This document shows, piece by piece, positions 55,076 to 64,000 of a stretch of 64,000 nt of DNA. Position 1 is the first letter of the stretch. Every line of letters starts with the position of its first letter. Made by a program: the position numbers and the translations under genes. This stretch comes from Zymoseptoria tritici IPO323 (Eukaryota; Ascomycota; Dothideomycetes; Mycosphaerellales; Mycosphaerellaceae): positions 2,046,001-2,110,000 of the forward strand of contig NC_018217.1 of assembly GCF_000219625.1 (NCBI RefSeq), given 5' to 3'. Below the pieces are notes generated by a model that was not told the DNA's origin, did no database searches, and saw nothing but the letters and a program-made list of their open reading frames with translations.

Positions 55076-55449
55076 AGTCCCCCGAGACATTTGGTCCCAG
55101 CCCCAAGCCTATGAATAGAACAATGTTCCCTGACTCGATGTCAAGGTTCAACCTTGGCAGTCAGCGATGCAGTCACATCGATCGATCCCAACCAGTATCC
55201 CATGCTCATGCGTAAAGCCTTGCTGGGATGTCCAAGAGTCGGCAGCGACAACATCGAGTCGGAAGCTTGCTTTGTGAGTCCGCCAAGGCGCCACATGGAG
55301 AGCTCATACCACCCAAGGACTTGGAGGAATGTAAGACATGTGACGGGCTGGTAAGCTTGACCTAGAATCAGGTCTTATAGTCTTATACATACTGAGGTCT
55401 CGACCGCTGCTGAAAGTTTCTTGTCCGTTTCCCTCCAAGTGACTGCAAA
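55076..55449. other. Promoter region of the three-repeat secreted-protein gene
   Basis: About 370 bp between the repeat island and the start codon at 55450. No gene or repeat recognised. Confidence 0.5.
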
Positions 55450-56035
55450 ATGCTCGCCACGGTCCTCTTCGCAGTCGGCGTTGCCGCTATGGCTCTGGAA
55501 CCAGCTCACATAGATCCCGCTCCCAAACCAATAAAGTCCAAGGACTGCGAGACCATATGCGCGGACTACATCAATGACTGTGGGCAGATGTACGGCGGCT
55601 GCTTCGAAAACTGCCCAGGCGAGCCGTAAGTCAGCCAGTGGAGCAAGACAGACAACTCGTCTAGTCCAGATCCATTAGAGTCATTCCATTCACACAACTG
55701 ACACGCCTTTCTCCAGCTGGCCGACCTTCGACCCGCCACCCTGCCCCTCACCAACAACCACACCCGCCTGCAATTTCATCTGCGTCGACCTGATCAACGA
55801 ATGCGGTCAATGGTACGGCGGCTGCTACGACGACTGCAAGCCTCGGCCAACTTACACTCCGCCTCCATGCTCCTACTCTACAATTCCGCCTCCGGCTTCC
55901 ACGTCGTCTGCGGCGTGTACGACTGTGTGTGCGGATTATGTGAACGAGTGTGGTATCTGGTATGGAGGTTGTTATAATCCTTGCGAGCCTAAGCCAGCAT
56001 TTACTCCGCCGCCTTGCCCGTCGAAGAAAGCTTAG
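55450..56035 (+). CDS. Secreted protein of three identical-spacing six-Cys repeats
   Basis: Two exons (55450-55625 and 55717-56035; donor GTAAGT, acceptor CTCCAG) give 164 residues. Signal peptide about 1-16, then a short Pro/Lys spacer. Three repeats follow with Cys at 33, 37, 44, 51, 55, 68; 77, 81, 88, 95, 99, 110; and 126, 130, 137, 144, 148, 159. The spacing is C-x3-C-x6-C-x6-C-x3-C-x10/12-C, with a core 'NECGxWYGGC' and a linker ending 'PPPC'. Even cysteine number and no membrane segment suggest a disulfide-rich extracellular protein (cell wall, adhesion or effector). No known family was recognised. It is convergent with the hydrophobin gene and borders the repeat island. Confidence 0.85.
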
Positions 56036-56297
56036 GCGTTGGAGGATGCGATGGGTGGGACGTGTCAGGCTTTCGAAAGATTGCGACAGTTGGGACGTTA
56101 CGAGCAACGGCTACCCCCTTGGTCATGAGTCGAGGCCGACGGGAACGAGCAAAGACAGCAATTTACGAGGTACTGAAGCGGCGGAGTTGAGAGTATTCAA
56201 GAGAGAATTGTTTGTCATTGCGTGTTTGTATATCTTCTCTATTATGCGAGCTCATAGCACAGCCAGCACAGAACTTCCCCTGACTGTCACGACCCAT

Positions 56298-56678
56298 CTA
56301 AGCAGGGCTGCAAAGCAGCGCATCACCAGCCTGTATAAACGTCAGCTCAGCCCTCCACGATCATGTGCTCATCGGGAAACTCACCAAAGGAAGAGTACAG
56401 CAAAAAGCACTCAACCCGCTCGCAGCACAGTCCTTCTCAAGACCATCGGCCGTGTAGACCTCACCCGATGCTACTGCAAGTCAGTTCACTGCGTCTTCCC
56501 TCCGGTTGCCTCCACAATACGTACGAGGAGAGCAAGTCAAAGCAAGAACGCCGTCGACATCCGCCTGGCAGCACTCAGGGCTGTCGAGAGCCGGACAGAC
56601 GTTGATCGGAGCTCGCTCGCGGAGGCGGGCTGGGGTAGCGGCGGCCAGAGCGGCGACGGCAAGGATGATGAATTGCAT
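56298..56678 (-). CDS. Class II hydrophobin
   Basis: Three exons (56678-56525, 56473-56385, 56330-56298) give 91 residues. Signal peptide 'MQFIILAVAALAAATPA' is followed by a basic stretch 'RLRER'. Cysteines fall at 28, 36-37, 49, 67, 76-77 and 88, i.e. C-x7-CC-x11-C-x17-C-x8-CC-x10-C, the class II pattern, with 'CCQADVDGVLALTC' and 'AFCCTLPLAGDALLC' typical. Hydrophobins assemble at air-water interfaces and coat hyphae or conidia. The last exon is 33 nt ('AGDALLCSPA'), which makes the gene easy to miss. Introns use GTACGT/TTGCAG and GTGAGT/ATACAG. Confidence 0.93.
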
Positions 56679-57881
56679 TGTTGTGGAGTGTAGAGGGTCT
56701 CGTTTGACTTTAGTTGGTTGGCCTGAGAGGATGCTGGTGGTCGAGAGATGGTGTGATGTTGATGATGGATTGCGACAGAGGCGGTTCTGGTGGTGGTTTA
56801 TATGTTCTCTTTCCTCTGCTCAATCTTGCTTCTCTTCGTCATCCTTCCATTCCTCAATCTCTTTGAGATCGTCATCTTCCCCTGGAGTCGTTCTCTCATC
56901 TTTGCGGATGTTGGAAGACCGATGCCAGCATCGGTCGTTTTGCTATCAGGCATCAATCACTTCATTGCTTCGTATCGGATATGACTCGCCCTCGTAATTT
57001 GGCAGCAGCGACGAGATCGATAGAGTGACGAAGAAGATCATCGATACCAAGAGACGGCAGTTGTGATAGAGATAAGAATAAGGACGATCGACGGCGCATG
57101 TCTTGGGATCTGCAGTTGCGAAAGCCGCGAAGGATGGGCGGTCTTGGCTGAGGCGTCATTTTGATATGCTTTGAGGCTCGTCAAGAGAGCGAACGAGAGC
57201 CGCCGGCGACTGTGGGCGGAAGAAAACCTCAACACGAGAGATTCAGGCGAACGACGTCGATCCGGGCAGGTCTGGCTTGGGGCAGTGCTGGAGTCAACAC
57301 AGCAGATCCAGGCAATGTCCTCGTTGGCGAAGACTTGCCCTGACCGGACATGCGAGAAAGAACAAATAACGTCTGTGGACGTATCCTCAGATCGGCTATC
57401 GCAAGACTCGTCTGTGTGCAGTCCGGCGTCTTCGTTTGGTATGATAGATCTTTCTCGCAACGTCAGCCTTCGGTCTAGAACGACGATCCGTTGAATTCCT
57501 TGTGTAATTCTCTGGGCTTACACCATGGACTGAGCCACTGGGGTCAGAGTTGCGTAAGGCGGATCGAGCTGAGCCATGGAGGTAGAATTGAGCGTCCCTC
57601 TGAGAGCGGTAAGGCTATGCGAAGTTGATAAAAGATGGCTGATGTATCGTCTACCAGGAGCCAGTAGTAGGCTGCTGTACGAGCAGCATCATCGAGCAGA
57701 AGCCGCGGCCTATCTCACGATCACCTTCTTTGTTACTGCGGCATCGTATGCGATCGATGTCTCCAAGTAGGCGTCTGCACTCGTCATTGTCAGGTCGTTC
57801 GTATGTGCAAACTTTACGCGATAAGCTCTCTATTCGTTCTGTTGTCCGAGTCACTGTCGAAGTCGTGCTACATCCTGCCAC
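56679..57881. other. Intergenic region
   Basis: 1.2 kb holding the hydrophobin promoter and the 3' end of the histidine kinase gene. A frame at 57038-57460 (-) lacks domain features. No repeat seen. Confidence 0.5.
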
Positions 57882-60800
57882 TCAAGCTCGTCTCGAATCC
57901 TCCAAAAGCCCCTTCAAGATCTCTCCCAAATTCTTGAACCCCACTGGCTTGGTCAGGTACAAATCCACTCCACTCCCAAACGCTGCCATCTTCGTTTCGC
58001 TGCCCGAGATTGCCGTCAGCGCAACGACCACGGCCGATGGTGGATGCGATCCTTTCAGCGAACTCCTTCTGCTATCCATATCCTCACCAGATAAACCAGC
58101 GTTGGACGTACTTCTCGACCCGCGGTCCGAATTATGAACTTGCTCCCGTTCGAACGCTCGGATTTGTCGAGTAGCTTCGAGACCGCCCATGATGGGCATT
58201 GTGAGGTCCATGAGGACTAGTATCGGGGTTGTAGAGTCGAAAGAGGCGGAGTAGGCTTCTTTGTAGGCGTGCACGGCTTCGACGCCGTTACGGGCGCAGG
58301 TGTAGCCGTGGCCGTTGCGGCGCATGTAAGTCTTCAGCAGGGAGAGGTTCAGCTCGTTGTCGTCGACGAGGAGAGTTCGAAGTCCTGATGCTGCTACTCC
58401 GGGTCGTGGGGTGGTGGGCAAAAGTTCCATACTTGGAGATGACGGCCAGCGGGTGTGCCGGAGCATAGGAAGGTTTGAGTCATCTGAGGTTTTTCTTTTG
58501 GACGGAATAAGAGGGCGCGAAGGTACTCTGTGGGGTGTCAGAGCTGGACCTTGTGCTTCGTGTGCTGCTGGGGCGTCATATCGCAAAGGTTTCAGACCCG
58601 GGAGAGCGGAAGACGAAAGCCTCTCAAGACAAGTAGTCAGCGCCTTAAGCAACTTCCGGGGCCCAAGAGGCTGTGCGACGTGGACTGCATTGGTCAGATG
58701 ACCGCCAGCATTGGCCAGGGCTCGCGAAGAAGCGACTGAGTGGCAAAGTACAATCGCGGGCTTCCTGCATGCTGCTGTCTCGATGTCATTCTGTGGTTCT
58801 GCTCGAGCCAGCTGCGCTGCTTTGTGCTCGGGCATGATGTAGATTTGTGCTGTTTCGCCGGGTTCTGTCGTCCTCATTCCATAAGATTTGAAAGCAACTG
58901 CGATGGATTCTTTCAGAATACCGCTTGCTTGCGTGGCCCTATCTCCCACTCCGTCATCATCTCCGAAGCCAATGGCAGTGTAAGTGCAATATTTCAGCCT
59001 CTCTTTCGTCGTCATCTCGAATTCTGGTTGGTCATTCTCCGAGCTCAGATGGCGTACAGGCGGCGCCCGAGGTAGCGGAATCGTCACCCGGATTGCCGTG
59101 CCGACGCCTTTGCTACTCTGAACGTCGATCGCGCCGCCCATCTCTTTCACAATTCCGTGAACAAGACTCAGACCAAGACCGGTGCCCTGCGACTGGGCGT
59201 CTTCTTGAGAGAACGCTTGCCACAACCCGAACTTGAGGAAAGACTTGGACATGCCTCTGCCGGAGTCGACGACGAGTAGCTCCACCACGGTTTTTCCTTT
59301 AGCGACAGAGTCCTCATCCGGAGGCCGGGCAGATAATGACAGTTTCAGATACCCGCCGTCGTCGGTATACTTCAGCGAATTGGTGGTAAGATTCTGAACA
59401 ATACGCCTCCAGGCGCCGCTGTTCACTCTGAAGAGCCAAGCTTCATCGTTGAAATCGTTCGACTCGACTTCTAGTATGACTTTGATAGGAGCGGCGGCGG
59501 AGCCAGTGCCAAAGTCCATGCTTCCTCGCCGGCGATCTTTGTCGGAGAGGGGCGTGGGCTTGGGTGTAGACCAAAGAGCCGTGTCGAGCACCTCTTCCGT
59601 AAGTAGTGCTATGTCGTGGGGAGGCTGATGCTGTGATCCAGTGTTGTAGCGGGTGATGGCTGGTCTTGCAGAGCCAGCCTCTCTGCTTCGAAAAGCTTTA
59701 TTCGGCTTTTGTAAGCGAAGTTCCGATGAACTGTGGGCGTGCTCCAGAAGATGATTCACAATATCCAGCAAAGACTTTCCGGAAGCCTCAATCATCTGCA
59801 GCATATCTTCTTGGACGGCTGCATTGTCCTTGTCTTGTAGAACTTCGATGCCGCCCAGAATCCCGTGGAGTGGAGACCTCAACTCGTGCGAGATCGAAGA
59901 TATGAAACTTGTCTTTGCCCGCGCCTCTGACTGCGCGTCTAGTCGTCCGACTTCTGCCATGATGACATCGCAGAAGGCACCAAGATAGTTGGCGTCGTCC
60001 TGCATTGTCAAAATGCGTACCGGATCGTAAGTCCAGACTACGGCGCCAGCAAAGAATCGCTCTCGGGCGGAATCGTACATCGGCATCAAAGCTAATGAGC
60101 GCACTCCGGGGAACAATTGTGCTAAGACAGCGCCGTCTGGTTGAGCTCGCTTACGCTTTGGCTTTGGAGCGGGCTTGGGCGTAGAAGGTCGGTCTGACTC
60201 CACGGACGTTTGGTCGGTCGCAGCACTGCTCTCGGAGAACTCATCTGACGAGGTATTGCCATTGGCATCCAGCGTCCAAATCTTGCCGTAGGGATATCTT
60301 CGCATCAAGGATTTAAGGAAGCGTTCGGGTATCGGACCATGCAAGACGTGATTCTCTTCCGTCGACGTAAAGTCGTAAGCGGAAGCAATCTGTCTGCATG
60401 GCTTCTGGTCAAATTTGTTCGGGCTGCGTGTCCTGACAGCGGCTGCCGAGCCTCCGCTGTTGGAGCCATCACTGTCGGGACTTGTCGTGCTCTCTCCTGC
60501 AGTGTTGCGGAACTGGGCAAATTCGCCCACGGCGGCGTCTAAGAACAGAGTGCCGGCCAGGTTCATCGAAGTGTTGATGATGCCAGCGGCACGTTCAAAA
60601 CAACTTCGTTTCTCTTTGGAGATGCCATCTTGAGGGTCGAACGAGCTTTTGGTTGACAGAGTTTGTGAAGCTGTCTCGCTGTTGCCCTGTACAGAGCTTG
60701 TCGTCTCTTCGAGCAATCGTGCATGGGGACCTTGACTTGCTTTCATGATATGTGGCGATCTGCCAGACGCGTCGTAGCTTCGCTGATAGTCGTCGAATCT

Positions 60801-61695
60801 CTCCGCATTGCTCGCAGCATTCATGGCGTTCGTACGTCCGGAAGCTTGCAAGCTCGATGTCTGTGCCGCTTGCCGGTCCCGCATGTCATTCGTGTCACGA
60901 TATGAGCCTTCTAATTCTTCATCAGCTCCAGCTTTACCCTCCACAAAGCGACTTAGTCCGGTGACCATTTTGATGCCACGACCGTGCCGGACTATCGTAC
61001 GACACCCTTCGAGGTGAGCCATAACAGTCTTCGCCACATCGTGCATGAATGTGACTTCTTCATGCGTCAGCCCAGCATCCCGCTTGCGATCATCGAGGAA
61101 TGATAGAACGCCGATGGTGTATCCCGTGGGCGTTTTGATCGGGACACCTGCGTATGATCTTGCGGAGTACGTCTTGTTTGTCACAAGAGGATGGCTGGCA
61201 TATTTCTCGTCAGCCACAAGGTCGTTGACTTCGTAGAAGCGGCCTCTCAATGTCCTCCGGTAGAAATCGCCATCATGCCGCTCCAATACCGAGGCTCCGA
61301 ATTGGATCTCATCGGCGACATCATGCACGGCATCTTGTTGTAGACTGAGGGTCCTGGTCGCCTCCGCGATAATGTACTGCCTTTCCTTGTCGAATAGCGA
61401 TATGATTCCACGCTTGGCATGGAGCCTCAACGCAATCAATTGTGCGAAGGCAGTCAGCGAAAGATCTCGCGAGGACACCGCTTGACCTTGAGCAGAGCGC
61501 CGTAGTCCAACCACTGCTTCGGCATATCTGAAAATGGTGTTAGCACACTCTCAGAGAGAAGGACCTCTCCTCGACCAGCACGACGACTGAGCGGCCAACG
61601 AACCGCCTGAATTCCCTGTCGCGCCGGCTCGCTCCATGTCGAGGCGATGTATCAGCTCTCGCCGTGTCAGAGGGAGGACTGCGAGCCTCTGACAT
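57882..61695 (-). CDS. Hybrid histidine kinase with N-terminal GAF domain
   Basis: Exon 1 (61695-61604) and exon 2 (61527-57882) join in frame (exon 1 ends 'REFRR', exon 2 starts 'YAEAVVGLRR') to 1245 residues. A GAF-like sensor spans about 45-205 ('GIISLFDKERQYIIAEATRT', 'YAGVPIKTPTGYTIGVLSFL'). HisKA H-box: 'FISSISHELRSPLHGILGG', phospho-His about 578. HATPase motifs: N box 'NLTTNSLKYTDDGGYL', G1 'VVDSGRGMS', G2 'GTGLGLSLVHGIVKEMGG'. The C-terminal receiver (about 1081-1245) has 'LLVDDNELNLSLL', phospho-Asp in 'VLMDLTMPIMGG' (about 1138) and 'LTKPVGF', with a Ser-rich insertion of about 35 residues. It is a cytosolic two-component sensor feeding a phosphorelay; the stimulus is unknown. No membrane segments. 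Confidence 0.93.
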
Positions 61696-62385
61696 CCCTG
61701 CTACCTTGCGATGCGGCGTGTCGATGAGCACCACGGAGTGGGATCCGCACAACTATCATGACTTGAGCGCGGGTTCTTTGGATCGGAAGAATACACCAGT
61801 CCATGGCCGTTTAAGGTTTCCTCCAACCGTTTTGGCGTAGAGGCGGTTGAGCCTCACAGAGTCGCGATCATGCCTGTCCCTCTCCCCCCGGAGCCGGAGC
61901 AGGACAGGAGGCAGAGACGTTGGCTCCGAGGACGATCATGTCCATTGGTATCTCGCGGAAAGGTCCATGACTTGGAAGACTCCCTTCCCTTGTAGCAAGC
62001 TGGCTTTCAGCCTCAGGCACTCACGATCCTTCCGACTTATGCTTAGTAATCGGGTCACGCCGTCGGATCACGCCGTCGGATTGAAGAACACTGGATGCGC
62101 GATCTCTATTCCCCCCTACCTAACTCTTGGTAAGTTACCACTGGTTGTAAAGAGGCTTCAAAGTGGTCGGCCACCAACTGACCCAACAGAACATTTGGAG
62201 GTCGGCATGGTACCGACACAGAAAGCGTAAGTCCGCGGAAAGGCCATTGGACGGCGTTGCCATATTTTCTATGGCGCGAAGGTAGTACACTGCCATATTT
62301 CTTTGCATTGCGCTTCTCTGTGTATGAAGACCTGTACACTGCACTCATCCTACTAAGCTACAGACGATCAACCGATATCACTACG
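61696..62385. other. Divergent intergenic region
   Basis: About 690 bp between the histidine kinase start (-) and the next gene (+). Contains a 13-bp direct duplication TCACGCCGTCGGA near 62054-62080. No coding feature is supported. Confidence 0.5.
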
Positions 62386-63441
62386 ATGGAGAAGAGGAAT
62401 CCACCATCCTACACCAGCTTCGCTTCCGGAGCATCCATGCGTCCTACCGCAGCGGAAGCCGATGCCCTGCTAAATCATCTCGCCGAAAGGGCTGATGAGC
62501 AGTATATGCTGGACGAAGAATACCTTATCGGAGCCGAAGTCCTCCTGAAACGTGAGACCGAACCGATCCGGAACATGCTCGAATTCACCTTGTCGATGGA
62601 CTATCAATGCTATTCTACTGCCAGCATCTCCACCTCAGACCGGGAACATTTCATCCACATGGCTGAAGCTTCGCGACAGTTGAGGACCACTTTAGGCCAA
62701 CCAACAGGCCCGCGAACGGCAGAGGTTCGACCAACACCCGAAGAACGCCAGGTGCTCGCCGCCTACTTTTGGAAGTATCTCCACGAGCCTTGCAAGGCGC
62801 TCTCGCTGCCACTGGACTGCGTTTATAACGACATCGTTCATCTAGGCAGATATACGCATGAGCATGGGGGCTACAAAGGCTCGGTTTTCGGAATCCTCCA
62901 ACAGTACGGTGTCATGAGACTGGCGTCAAAGCTCTACATGGACCGGGAGTTTCTCATACCTCGCGTATTCTCGGACTACAACACTCAGATCAAGATGATC
63001 CAGGCCGTAAACAAAGTCGAACAGCTATACTTTGTTCGTATTTCCGGTTTCGAAGGCTCCACTCAACCGGACTCTGGTCCCTCCGGCTGGAGCAGGGCGC
63101 AGAATGTCGAATACGAAGCGAACGAGCGCGGCATTGCGTACGTCTTTAGCCGCAGAGCAGCCATTGCTCGTGCCTGCAAAGACTTGTCCGTCGGATATTG
63201 GGCAAAAGCCGTTGGAGAATGCGTGGAGGGAATTGTGGCAAGATTCAGACTCGTCAAGGCGGGAGAGAGAACGGCCGATTATACTTGGGCATCTTGGCGA
63301 GGGGAGAGGGACAAGCTCCCCGAAGGGATAAGCCCAAGATCCGAAGTGAGGAATCCGCCGGGCGGATGGCGCAGGGTGATGTCGTACCATATCCCGGATT
63401 ACTTCGAGTTCCGAGACCAGATTGAGATGCACGACTGCTAG
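62386..63441 (+). CDS. Hypothetical protein, 351 residues
   Basis: Single exon starting 'MEKRNPPSYTSFASGASMRP' (ATG 62386). The frame is open for 43 codons upstream but that part lacks coding character. The protein is soluble, mixed helical, with aromatic-rich parts such as 'AYFWKYLHEPCKALSLPLDC' and 'LQQYGVMRLASKLYMDREFL', and an Arg/Gly/Pro-rich C-terminal third ending 'YFEFRDQIEMHDC'. No signal peptide, membrane span, coiled coil or catalytic motif was recognised. Normal codon use and frame length support a real gene, perhaps lineage-specific. Divergent from the histidine kinase. Confidence 0.65.
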   Translation: MEKRNPPSYTSFASGASMRPTAAEADALLNHLAERADEQYMLDEEYLIGAEVLLKRETEPIRNMLEFTLSMDYQCYSTASISTSDREHFIHMAEASRQLRTTLGQPTGPRTAEVRPTPEERQVLAAYFWKYLHEPCKALSLPLDCVYNDIVHLGRYTHEHGGYKGSVFGILQQYGVMRLASKLYMDREFLIPRVFSDYNTQIKMIQAVNKVEQLYFVRISGFEGSTQPDSGPSGWSRAQNVEYEANERGIAYVFSRRAAIARACKDLSVGYWAKAVGECVEGIVARFRLVKAGERTADYTWASWRGERDKLPEGISPRSEVRNPPGGWRRVMSYHIPDYFEFRDQIEMHDC

Positions 63442-64000
63442 CACGGAGGTTGCGTAGCAATATCCGAAAAACATTGGCAGCGTGCTGGGCTCGGGATGTA
63501 TGACATGACCCGACTCATTTGTAGACAAACGCATACGTCGGTTCTTACTTCGAATGACCTTGCTTCCAAACCCTCCTCTCGCGATGGTGCTCCATAATCA
63601 TGGCTCGGGATTGGGCAGCCCGATACGCAAGCAACAAGATGATCGGCCGGATCGCGCAGTACTACAAGCGCGGCCGGTGGAAATTGGGCGAGAACTCGTG
63701 TTCTACTACTGGCTCACCATGCGAACGAAGAGTCGGAGTACGGCAAGGTTTGGGATGGAGGGAGTGGACGAGTATAGGCGTACAGTGCCGGAGAGTGCGC
63801 CACCACAAGGTGATGTATTGGCGAAGCAGGAGGAGGTCTTGGAAAAGATGAGCTGTGTGGGATGAGAGGAGATCTATGGCAGTAGTGTTAGGTTGTTGCC
63901 ATATCTCTGAAACCTGTTGTCGGAGGAGAGTGTCGTTGGAGAAAATGGAACGGGAAGCGAACCTTGGAATGTCCGTCACCTCAATGTCGACCCGTTCAAA
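63442..64000. other. Right edge; possible start of another gene, not resolved
   Basis: Overlapping plus-strand frames at 63554-63865 and 63600-63851 both contain plausible-looking parts ('YASNKMIGRIAQYYKRGRWK' in one, 'LVFYYWLTMRTKSRS' in the other). They cannot be joined by a clear intron, and neither has a known domain. A gene is possible but not called. Confidence 0.3.

Overview
The window looks like nuclear DNA of a filamentous ascomycete (Pezizomycotina, probably a dothideomycete). Genes have short 45-80 nt GT-AG introns with CTAAC/CTGAC-type branch sites. The gene set includes a class II hydrophobin, a cutinase, a hybrid histidine kinase with a GAF-like N-terminus, CorA-like and UNC-93-like membrane proteins, and small cysteine-rich secreted proteins. 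Transposon relics are TpA-rich and stop-riddled, as expected after repeat-induced point mutation (RIP). The class assignment is inference; the phylum is well supported. No rRNA, tRNA or CRISPR was found.

Layout. 1-11.4 kb: an NGS1-type protein (GH3/NagZ-like domain fused to GNAT), a divergent hexokinase, a small secreted protein and an UNC-93-like transporter, all on the minus strand; the first two suggest an N-acetylglucosamine sensing/catabolism module. 13.4-17.4 kb: a CorA-like membrane protein and a patatin-like phospholipase. 18.8-23.7 kb: a small unknown protein, a TMEM135-like protein and a PHD-finger protein. 24.1-29.1 kb: a tandem array of BTB-domain genes (one with a premature stop, two intact, one C-terminal remnant) sharing an upstream element. 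29-37 kb: a TANGO2/NRDE protein, a secreted protein, a membrane-anchored kinase-like protein, a methyltransferase and a cutinase, interrupted by two inverted-repeat elements.

38.5-51 kb is mostly housekeeping: proteasome ATPase RPT5, a RING protein with a possible YEATS-like domain, an acyl-protein thioesterase-like hydrolase, a deaminase-fold protein, prephenate dehydrogenase TYR1 divergent from ribosomal protein RPS14, and UBC6. A PQ-loop membrane protein follows. 52.4-55.1 kb is a repeat island: a decayed Tc1/mariner element, a 20-bp tandem repeat, and a second copy of the core of the element near 32.2 kb. Immediately beyond lie a secreted protein built of three identically spaced six-cysteine repeats and a class II hydrophobin. 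The window ends with a 1245-residue hybrid histidine kinase and an unrecognised 351-residue protein.

Exon structures were built by hand from splice signals and protein-family continuity. Junctions that would not keep frame are flagged in the entries. The most novel items are the three-repeat secreted protein, the BTB array with its shared upstream element, and the two inverted-repeat elements.
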